Shown: piece by piece, positions 1-5,674 of the stretch | Layout of the letters: each line of letters opens with the position of its first letter | Numbering within the stretch: position 1 is the first letter of the stretch | Source of the DNA: Myxococcales bacterium | GTDB lineage: Bacteria; Myxococcota_A; Polyangia; Polyangiales; Houyiibacteriaceae | Reading direction: 5' to 3' | Assembly: GCA_013002645.1 (NCBI GenBank) | Contig: JABDJF010000409.1 | Location: 1-9,613 of the forward strand | Length of the DNA: 9,613 nucleotides | Position numbers and translations under genes: made by a program | Notes under the pieces: generated by a model | The model's database searches: none | Told to the model about the DNA's origin: nothing | The model's input: only the letters and a program-made list of their open reading frames with translations

Positions 1-2
1 TC

Positions 3-728
3 GATCCCGACCTCGATGAAGAAAATCGAGCCGTGGGCGCCTCCACCGCCGAGGAGCTCATCGACTGGGCGTCAGATCGATACGGCGAGAAGCTCATTGC
101 GTCGACCAGCTTTGGGGCGACTTCGGCCGTGATGTTGCATCTCGTGCATCGGTTGGCTCCACGAACGCCGATCATCTGCGTCGACACGGGCTACCTCTTT
201 CCCGAAACCTATCAGTTCGCCGAATCGCTGATCCGGCGCTTGAATCTCGATGTCCGTTTTTACTCCGCGCAGATGTCACCCGCTCGTCAGGAAGCGCTAT
301 ACGGAAAGCTCTGGGAGCAAGGCGAGGATGGAGTGAACCGCTACCTGCAGATCAACAAAGTCGAGCCGATGCAGCGAGCGATTCGTGAGCTTGGCGCGGA
401 AGCTTGGATGGCGGGATTGCGTGCCCAGCAGACAGAGCATCGAGCCGGACTTCGACGAGTCGATCGTCAGGACGGGACCGTCAAGCTTCACCCCGTCTTG
501 CACTGGACCAGCGAGGATATGAGCACCTACATGGACCGTCATGACCTCCCCTACCATCCGATGTTCGAGCAGGGGTACCGCTCGATTGGTGACCACCATT
601 CTACGATTCCGACCACGGCGGACATGGATCCCCGCGACGGCCGTATCCTCGGCAAAACACGGGAGTGCGGGCTTCACCTTCCACTCACCGAAGAGCAAAA
701 CCAGAGCTTGAAGTCGAGCGGCCTGTAA
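3..728 (+). CDS. cysH: Phosphoadenylyl-sulfate (PAPS) reductase, 5'-truncated by window edge
   Basis: Assimilatory sulfate reduction in the cytoplasm: reduces PAPS to sulfite and adenosine 3',5'-bisphosphate, with thioredoxin or glutaredoxin as electron donor. Visible CysH motifs in order are STSFG (PP-loop nucleotide site), DTGYLFPETY, YGKLWEQG, NKVEPM, AGLRAQQ and the C-terminal RECGLH. The cysteine of RECGLH (codon 666-668) matches the catalytic Cys of Escherichia coli CysH. The only other cysteine is in IICVDTG, so the CC...CxxC set that binds the 4Fe-4S cluster of APS reductases is absent. This supports the PAPS-using type. A GTG at 33 could be called as the start, but the frame stays open to the left edge and the residues before it (DLDEENRAVG) resemble CysH N-terminal sequence. 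I therefore treat the gene as entering from outside the window. The stop is TAA at 726-728. Confidence 0.92.
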   Translation, partial: DPDLDEENRAVGASTAEELIDWASDRYGEKLIASTSFGATSAVMLHLVHRLAPRTPIICVDTGYLFPETYQFAESLIRRLNLDVRFYSAQMSPARQEALYGKLWEQGEDGVNRYLQINKVEPMQRAIRELGAEAWMAGLRAQQTEHRAGLRRVDRQDGTVKLHPVLHWTSEDMSTYMDRHDLPYHPMFEQGYRSIGDHHSTIPTTADMDPRDGRILGKTRECGLHLPLTEEQNQSLKSSGL

Positions 729-782
729 GAAGCTGGCGTACCGCACCCCGCTCTGCGTAACCTCAATTCGAGGTGGCGGACG

Positions 783-1892
783 GTGACTCTACTCCGAATC
801 GTGATTAGTGACCTTCATCTCGGGACGGGAACCCGGCGTGGTCAGTTGAATCCGCTCGAGGACTTCATCCACGACGACCGCTTCGTCGAGCTACTCGCCT
901 TCTACCAGAAACTCGCCGGTGCGGAAGGAAGCATCGAGCTGATTCTCAACGGCGACATCTTTGATCTACTGAAGGTGAAGATCGCAGATCAATGGCCGAC
1001 CGAGGTGACGGAAGAAATCGCAATCGCGAAGCTTCAGCAGTGCCTGGAAGGACATCCGAGGTTTGTCCTGGCGCTCCGTGAGTTCATTCACAAGCCGACG
1101 AACCGGGTGACCTATCTTCCAGGAAACCACGATCTCGAATTCTGGTTCGCCGGTGTGCAGGAGCTCTTCCTTCGCTATGTCGCGCCGGGTGAGGCTGCTG
1201 AGCGCGTCCACTTCGTGACGTCATCGGACACGTACTACCTCCCTGAAGGAATCCAGATCCGCCACGGCCATCAGTTCGAACGCATTCACCGCGTCGACTA
1301 CGCGCAGATGACACGAACCCGCCGAGACGGAACCGAAGTGCTGGCGCTTCCCTGGGGCAGCCTGTGGATCCTCGAGGTCATGAATCCGCTCAAAGAGATT
1401 CGGAGCCACATCGATCGAATTCAACCCCTGCGGCGATTCCTTTGGTCGTCGGCGTTGCTCGATCCTGGCTTCGTGCTCAAGTTCCTCTGGCATTCGAGCA
1501 TCTATTTTCTTCGGCACCGAGTATTCAAGATTCGCGCATGGCGCGACCGCATCATGAATCTGCCGCGGCTGGTGCGCGACGAAGTGCTCGAGCTCACCAG
1601 CGGCGACTACGATGAGCGGGCGATCCGCGCGCTCAACAAGACCCGCGGCGCCCATACTCTGATCGTGGGCCACAGCCACGGCCCGCGATTTCTACAACTC
1701 CCGAACGACCGCATCCTGGTGAATACGGGAACCTGGGTGAAGATGATCAACCTGGACCTTCAGTACCTGGGCCAAGACAGCGGCTTGACCTATGCGGTGA
1801 TCGCCTACGACGACGATGGGAGACCGGAGACGACCTTGATGAGGTGGCAGGGAGCCCACGAAGCGTGCGAGGCAATCCCGTACGCAGATTAG
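783..1892 (+). CDS. Calcineurin-like metallophosphoesterase
   Basis: Predicted dinuclear-metal phosphoesterase of 369 aa. The full motif set is present: SDLHLG (D10, H12), NGDIFD (D58, D61), PGNHD (N115, H116), RHGH (H161, H163) and GHSH (296-299). All expected metal ligands appear intact. Residues about 190-262 form an aromatic and basic, probably helical, insertion (WGSLWILEVMNPLKEI to FLRHRVFKIRAW). In length and position it resembles the lid that lets LpxH-type enzymes reach lipid-like substrates, so a membrane-associated substrate is possible. At 369 aa it is much longer than typical LpxH (about 240 aa), and I would not call it LpxH. There is no signal peptide or clear transmembrane segment. 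The GTG start at 783 has GAGG at 770-773 as a plausible ribosome binding site. It follows cysH by 54 bases and may be co-transcribed. The substrate is unknown. Confidence 0.9.
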   Translation: MTLLRIVISDLHLGTGTRRGQLNPLEDFIHDDRFVELLAFYQKLAGAEGSIELILNGDIFDLLKVKIADQWPTEVTEEIAIAKLQQCLEGHPRFVLALREFIHKPTNRVTYLPGNHDLEFWFAGVQELFLRYVAPGEAAERVHFVTSSDTYYLPEGIQIRHGHQFERIHRVDYAQMTRTRRDGTEVLALPWGSLWILEVMNPLKEIRSHIDRIQPLRRFLWSSALLDPGFVLKFLWHSSIYFLRHRVFKIRAWRDRIMNLPRLVRDEVLELTSGDYDERAIRALNKTRGAHTLIVGHSHGPRFLQLPNDRILVNTGTWVKMINLDLQYLGQDSGLTYAVIAYDDDGRPETTLMRWQGAHEACEAIPYAD

Positions 1893-1959
1893 ATCCCGGC
1901 GCCAGGCCTCCTTCTGGGATTGCCAGGCCGAGGTCGACGCGATACTGTTCTCGTGTTCA

Positions 1960-2985
1960 GTGCCCCGTCCATCCGACAATCCACCCAATCGCTTTGAAGA
2001 AGCCCATATCGATTGGGAAGGCGAGCCTCCGCCTGCAGATCTTCGGGTTCACGAAGAGGTTGCGAAGAGCGCCCTCTCCGAGAACAAGAGCCCGGACGTT
2101 GGGTTTCGCTGGAGCGTGAATCCTTATCGCGGCTGTTTTCACGGCTGCGCGTATTGCTACGCGCGCGCGACACACCCATATCTCGGCTTCGGCGCGGGCA
2201 CGGACTTCGAGCGGCAGATCGTCGTGAAGGTCAATGTCGCGGATCGGTTGCAGGCGCGGCTCCGCAAGAAGTCTTGGAAGCAAGAGCTGATTGCGTTTTC
2301 CGGAAACACCGACTGCTACCAACCGATTGAAGCGCACTATCAGCTCACCCGTCGCTGCCTGGAAGTCTGCGCGGCGTACCAAACCCCCGTGACGATCATC
2401 ACGAAGGGCAAGCTCGTGCGGCGCGACGTCGATGTCTTGCAGACCTTGCACCGCAGCTCGGCTTGCCGCGTCACGCTCAGCATTCCTTTTGCCAACGATG
2501 AGCACGCGCGAGCGATCGAACCGTTTGCAAGCCCACCGAGCAAGCGCTTCGAGACGCTCCGAATACTATCAGAAGCCGGGCTCGATACAGCCGTGGCGGT
2601 CGCTCCGATCATCCCGGGCCTCAACGACGATCAGATCCCGGAGATATTGACGCGCGCCAGAGACGCCGGTGCATCCAGCGCGTTCAAGATTCTCTTGCGG
2701 CTACCGATGGAGGTCGGCCCCGTCTTCTCGGCGAGGGTGGCCGACGCCTTTCCGCTGCGGCACACCAAGATCATGAGCGCGGTTCGCGACATGCGCCGCG
2801 GTCGAGAGAGCGATGCGCGCTTTGGCGCTCGCATGGTCGGGCATGGGCCGCGTTGGGCCATGATCGAGAAGCTGTTTTCGGTGCACTGCGACCGACTGGG
2901 CCTGGAGCACCTCACCGGCGAGGCGCCGGAGCCCGCCAAGCGCCATGAGCCGCGCCAGGGCCCCCAGCTTCCCCTCCTCTTCTGA
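1960..2985 (+). CDS. PA0069/Rv2578c-family radical SAM protein
   Basis: Radical S-adenosylmethionine enzyme of 341 aa. The cluster motif is CFHGCAYC (C59, C63, C66; spacing CX3CX2C) within NPYRGCFHGCAYCYARATH, the family hallmark. Further family blocks are FSGNTDCYQPIE (about 113-124), TIITKGKLVRRDVDVL and a C-terminal RLPMEVGPVF region. The three cysteines should hold a 4Fe-4S cluster that cleaves SAM to a 5'-deoxyadenosyl radical. The family is distantly related to spore photoproduct lyase and is often annotated as DNA-repair-like, but its substrate is not established. C119 in NTDCYQ could be a redox or hydrogen-donor residue (inference). The GTG start at 1960 leads into the conserved NPPNRFE segment; the upstream ribosome binding site is weak, so the exact start is less certain than the identity. 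The stop lies directly before a sigma-54 promoter match. Confidence 0.93.
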   Translation: MPRPSDNPPNRFEEAHIDWEGEPPPADLRVHEEVAKSALSENKSPDVGFRWSVNPYRGCFHGCAYCYARATHPYLGFGAGTDFERQIVVKVNVADRLQARLRKKSWKQELIAFSGNTDCYQPIEAHYQLTRRCLEVCAAYQTPVTIITKGKLVRRDVDVLQTLHRSSACRVTLSIPFANDEHARAIEPFASPPSKRFETLRILSEAGLDTAVAVAPIIPGLNDDQIPEILTRARDAGASSAFKILLRLPMEVGPVFSARVADAFPLRHTKIMSAVRDMRRGRESDARFGARMVGHGPRWAMIEKLFSVHCDRLGLEHLTGEAPEPAKRHEPRQGPQLPLLF

Positions 2986-2986
2986 G

Positions 2987-3003
2987 CTGGCCCGTAGCTT
3001 GCA
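2987..3003 (+). promoter_or_regulatory. Sigma-54 (-24/-12) promoter match upstream of the response regulator gene
   Basis: CTGGCCCGTAGCTTGCA fits the RpoN consensus YTGGCACGRNNNTTGCW with two mismatches (C for A in GGCAC, T for R). The invariant GG (2989-2990) and GC (3001-3002) have the required 12-base offset. It starts one base after the radical SAM stop codon. The expected transcription start is near 3014, leaving a leader of about 134 bases before the ATG at 3148. No TGTCA box is seen in the 120 bases upstream; the boxes lie downstream in the leader. The match is seen directly; activity is inferred. Confidence 0.6.
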
Positions 3004-3100
3004 TCTCTCTCGCTGGGTGACGGTGCACAACCACCGACTCGCCCGGAGATAATGCAAGTGATTAGAGCTACTTACACAGCATCAGAAGATTTGGACGACT

Positions 3101-3123
3101 TGTCATCGCGTGACATAGTGTCA
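3101..3123. promoter_or_regulatory. Cluster of three TGTCA half-sites in the regulator leader
   Basis: TGTCA (3101-3105), TGACA (3111-3115) and TGTCA (3119-3123) alternate in orientation, giving two overlapping perfect dyads: TGTCA-N5-TGACA and TGACA-TAG-TGTCA. A third dyad, AGTGT-CA-ACACT (3117-3128), overlaps the last box. The cluster ends 24 bases before the preferred regulator start codon and about 90-110 bases downstream of the predicted sigma-54 start site. It resembles an operator or enhancer for a dimeric protein. The same half-site recurs ahead of gspC, so the neighbouring activator is the best candidate binder (inference). Confidence 0.5.
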
Positions 3124-3147
3124 ACACTGCCTGCCAGAGAGTCTCAA

Positions 3148-4506
3148 ATGGCCGATTCAACCGAGATCTCGGTCCTCGTCGTCGACGACGAGGCGCCGAA
3201 CGTCGACTCCCTTCGCCGCATCTTCGAGCGGGAAGGGTTCGACGTCCTCACGGCAACGAGCGGGAAGAAGGCGCTCGACCTGTGCCGTCACCATCCGGTC
3301 AACGTGGTGGTCAGTGACTTGATGATGCCCGGCATGAACGGCATCGAGTTGGTCAAGGCTTTGAAGACGGTCGTCCCCGACGCCGAGGTCGTTCTGATGA
3401 CCGCGTTCGGCACCGTCGAAAAAGCGGTCGAAGCCATGCGCGCAGGCGCATACGATTTCGTCGAAAAGCCACTGAAGCGGCTTCAGATGGTGAAGACGGT
3501 TCGCAAGGCAGCAGAGCGGCAGCAGCTCGTCGTCGAGAACAAGGATCTTCGACAACAGCTTTCGCAGCTCAGCGACCGGAGCATCGTCGGCTCGGCAGCG
3601 TCGCTTCGGAGCGCTCTCGAGATCGCCACGCAGGCGGCACCGTCCTCGGCGAACGTGTTGATTCTCGGGGAGAGCGGGACCGGGAAGGAGTTACTCGCGC
3701 GTCACATTCACGAGCGCAGCGGAAGGAAGCAGTTCGTCGGCGTCAACCTCTCCGCCCTTCCTGAAACAATCGTCGAGTCGGAGCTTTTCGGCCATGAAAA
3801 GGGGGCTTTTACGGGCGCGGTTGCGCGCCGCGGCGGTCGCATCGCGGAAGCGCAAGGCGGGACGCTGTTCTTGGATGAAATCGGCGAACTGTCGGCCGCG
3901 GTGCAAGTAAAACTGCTGCGCGTTCTCCAAGAAGGCGAGTACCAACCCGTCGGTGGACAGACCAAGAAAGCCGACTTCCGCCTGATCGCGGCGACGAACC
4001 GTGACCTCCATGCCGCGGTCGAAGCGGGGGAGTTCCGCGAAGACCTGTACTACCGGCTCAACGTCATCGCCCTCACGAGCCCTCCGCTTCGCGCCAGGCG
4101 TGACGACATTCCACTACTGACGGAGCATTTCGTAGCGACCTATTGCGCGAAGAACGACAAGGAGCCCTTGGCGGTGGACCGCGATGCGCTCCAGCAGCTG
4201 GTCGCATACGACTGGCCGGGGAATGTGCGCGAGCTCCAGAACGTGATCGAACGCGCCGTGGTTCTAAACAAGAGCGGCGTCATCAAGCTCGCCGACCTCC
4301 CAGATCCCGTCGCGCGGGCGGAGCCGCAGTTCGATGCGTTCACGTTCCCGGTCGGGACCGCGCTGAGCGAGGTCGAGCGAAGTGTGATTCATGGCACCCT
4401 GAAGCACACGTCCGGAGACAAACAGCTCGCCGCACAGCTCCTCGGAATTTCAGCCCGGACCATTTATCGCAAGCTCGGGGCCGAGAAGGGCGACGAGGCC
4501 ACCTGA
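3148..4506 (+). CDS. Sigma-54-dependent response regulator (NtrC family), orphan
   Basis: Bacterial enhancer-binding protein of 452 aa that would remodel sigma-54 RNA polymerase using ATP once phosphorylated. Receiver domain 1-120: acidic pair D13/D14, phospho-acceptor D57 in SDLMMPGMNG, T85 and K107, all intact. Central AAA+ domain about 150-385: Walker A GESGTGK (174-180), sigma-54-contacting GAFTGA loop (219-224), Walker B GTLFLDE (D243, E244) and REDLYYRL (297-304). C-terminal Fis-type helix-turn-helix KQLAAQLLGISARTIYRKLG (425-444). The ATG at 3148 is preferred: it has AGAGAG upstream at 3136-3141 and the receiver fold begins at once. An ATG at 3052 would add 32 unlike residues and place the TGTCA boxes inside the gene. 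No histidine kinase is visible, so the partner is unlinked or outside the window. The position ahead of a sigma-54 promoter and gspC suggests that it controls type II secretion (inference). Confidence 0.96.
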   Translation: MADSTEISVLVVDDEAPNVDSLRRIFEREGFDVLTATSGKKALDLCRHHPVNVVVSDLMMPGMNGIELVKALKTVVPDAEVVLMTAFGTVEKAVEAMRAGAYDFVEKPLKRLQMVKTVRKAAERQQLVVENKDLRQQLSQLSDRSIVGSAASLRSALEIATQAAPSSANVLILGESGTGKELLARHIHERSGRKQFVGVNLSALPETIVESELFGHEKGAFTGAVARRGGRIAEAQGGTLFLDEIGELSAAVQVKLLRVLQEGEYQPVGGQTKKADFRLIAATNRDLHAAVEAGEFREDLYYRLNVIALTSPPLRARRDDIPLLTEHFVATYCAKNDKEPLAVDRDALQQLVAYDWPGNVRELQNVIERAVVLNKSGVIKLADLPDPVARAEPQFDAFTFPVGTALSEVERSVIHGTLKHTSGDKQLAAQLLGISARTIYRKLGAEKGDEAT

Positions 4507-4525
4507 ACGGTCGCGCCGCTCCGGG

Positions 4526-4538
4526 TGTCATTTTGTCA
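4526..4538. promoter_or_regulatory. Tandem TGTCA boxes, candidate enhancer for gspC promoter
   Basis: Two direct TGTCA repeats at 4526-4530 and 4534-4538, eight bases apart start to start, lie just after the regulator stop codon. A weaker TGTC occurs at 4565-4568. They sit about 121-133 bases upstream of the start site predicted from the sigma-54 promoter at 4632-4648, a usual distance for enhancer-binding protein sites that act by DNA looping. Tandem TGTC half-sites are also the recognition pattern I recall for PilR, a related activator of type IV pili. Binding here is inferred. Confidence 0.5.
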
Positions 4539-4631
4539 ATCGCAGCTGTTATGGCCCGCCACGTTGTCCAGGAGCCTGGGCGAGGATCCAGTCCCTAGGC
4601 AGGAAATCATTGGAGTTTCATCGGTTCTGAT

Positions 4632-4648
4632 TCGGCACGGTGGTTGCT
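4632..4648 (+). promoter_or_regulatory. Sigma-54 (-24/-12) promoter ahead of gspCDE
   Basis: TCGGCACGGTGGTTGCT matches the RpoN consensus YTGGCACGRNNNTTGCW at every specified position except one (C for T before GG). GG (4634-4635) and GC (4646-4647) are exactly 12 bases apart. Transcription should start near 4659. It lies in the 138-156 base gap between an NtrC-family activator gene and gspC, where such a promoter makes biological sense. The -12 element covers the TTG at 4644, which argues against that codon as the gspC start. Confidence 0.72.
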
Positions 4649-4661
4649 CTATCAAACAGCC

Positions 4662-5639
4662 GTGGCCACTTCACGACAACGGCGATTCTCGGTTGCGATT
4701 GTTCTCGTAACGCTGGCCCTGTGCGCTTTGTTCCTGGCCCAGGGGACGACACGGGTGCTGGCGGCCGAGTTGCTCACGCCCGATAGCGCTGCCGCGAAGC
4801 CGCGCGCGCCACGTTTCACGCCGACCCTGCCGCCGTTCCTAGGCAAGCACGATCCCGCGACGATCCTCCGAAGGAACATCTTCGATTCGGCGCGCGGCGA
4901 CCTCACCGCGGAACCGCTCCCAGAGATTCCGCTTGGTGAAGACGGGCAGCCCGTCGACGACTGGGACCCAAACCGGCCAGCCCCGACATGCACCGGCAAG
5001 CTGCGGCTCGTCGGCTCGGTGGTCAGTCCAGTCGCCCCGGACTGGTCGTTTGCTGCAATCGCCGGTGCGAGCGACGGCAAAACCATGCTCTACCGCGAGG
5101 GCTCGGAGGTGGACGGTTCCCGGGTGCTCGCGGTTCACTCTTCGAGCGTCGTGATGAGTGGCTCGACGGGGGTATGCCAACTGCTGATGTTCGAAGAAGA
5201 AGAGTCGGCAGGACCTCGAGCACCGATCGCGCAGAAGCCCAAGGCCGCCAAGCCAGGCAGCGACAGAAACGCTGGACTGAGCGATCAAGAGCTGACCGAA
5301 GGCATCGAAAAGATCAGCGACACCCAATTCAACATCCAGCGAGGCTTGGTCGACAAAGTCTTGGCAAATCAGGGAAGTCTGATGAAGTCGGCTCGTGTGA
5401 TTCCGCACGAAGAGAACGGACGCGTGGTCGGCGTGAAGCTCTACGGGATTCGCCGCAACAGCCTGCTCGGCCGTCTCGGAGTTCGAAACGGCGACATGCT
5501 GCGAACGATCAACGGGTTCGACATGACGAGCCCGGACACGGCGCTCGAAGCGTATTCTCGATTGCGAAGCGCCGACAAGCTCACGCTCGCGATCAAACGG
5601 CAGAACAAAGAAACCACCATTGACTACAACATCGAATGA
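4662..5639 (+). CDS. gspC: Type II secretion system inner-membrane protein GspC
   Basis: Bitopic inner-membrane protein that connects the cytoplasmic-membrane platform to the secretin GspD. From the GTG at 4662 it is 325 aa: a short basic cytoplasmic tail (SRQRR), one transmembrane helix at about 10-27, the RRNIFD motif (70-75) that usually begins the GspC homology region, the homology region itself at about 108-178, a flexible Lys/Pro-rich linker, and a C-terminal PDZ domain (about 244-325) with GVKLYGIRRNSLLGRLGVRNGD and INGFDMTSPDTALE-type features. C110 and C172 bracket the homology region and could form a periplasmic disulfide. The start is unsettled. TTG at 4644 gives six more residues but overlaps the -12 promoter element, whereas GTG at 4662 would begin only about three bases after the predicted transcript start. 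Neither has a good ribosome binding site. It is followed by gspD after 35 bases. Confidence 0.9.
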   Translation: MATSRQRRFSVAIVLVTLALCALFLAQGTTRVLAAELLTPDSAAAKPRAPRFTPTLPPFLGKHDPATILRRNIFDSARGDLTAEPLPEIPLGEDGQPVDDWDPNRPAPTCTGKLRLVGSVVSPVAPDWSFAAIAGASDGKTMLYREGSEVDGSRVLAVHSSSVVMSGSTGVCQLLMFEEEESAGPRAPIAQKPKAAKPGSDRNAGLSDQELTEGIEKISDTQFNIQRGLVDKVLANQGSLMKSARVIPHEENGRVVGVKLYGIRRNSLLGRLGVRNGDMLRTINGFDMTSPDTALEAYSRLRSADKLTLAIKRQNKETTIDYNIE

Positions 5640-5674
5640 CACGCCATGTTGGAAATTCAGGCGGGGAATGAATC

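Noticed and set aside
1901..1929. Direct repeat GCCAGGCC and ATCCC/GGGAT arms between the phosphoesterase and radical SAM genes
   Set aside because: Short GC-rich repeats with an 18-base loop and no T-run; not convincing as a terminator or element.
3091..3119. Sigma-70-like TTGGAC-N17-CATAGT upstream of the regulator
   Set aside because: Only 3/6 and 4/6 matches, and it overlaps the TGTCA cluster; too weak next to the sigma-54 match.
3052..3147. Upstream ATG at 3052 as start of the sigma-54 regulator
   Set aside because: It adds 32 residues with no receiver-domain character, its GGAG is too close (three bases), and the TGTCA dyads look non-coding. ATG 3148 fits the receiver N-terminus.
4571..4602. 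Imperfect hairpin (GCCTGGG / CCCTAGGC) between TGTCA boxes and gspC promoter
   Set aside because: It contains a bulge and has no U-tract. It could affect DNA shape but cannot be supported as a terminator.
4605..4617. IHF-like AATCAT-N4-GTT between enhancer and promoter
   Set aside because: The place is right for an IHF bend, but three mismatches to WATCAANNNNTTR make it too weak to call.
4644..4661. TTG at 4644 as gspC start
   Set aside because: It overlaps the -12 promoter element and lacks a ribosome binding site. Kept only as an alternative, because the GTG at 4662 is not well supported either.
4525..4710. Small forward frame of 61 codons in the regulator-gspC gap
   Set aside because: It has no ribosome binding site or recognisable similarity, and it covers the promoter and TGTCA boxes.
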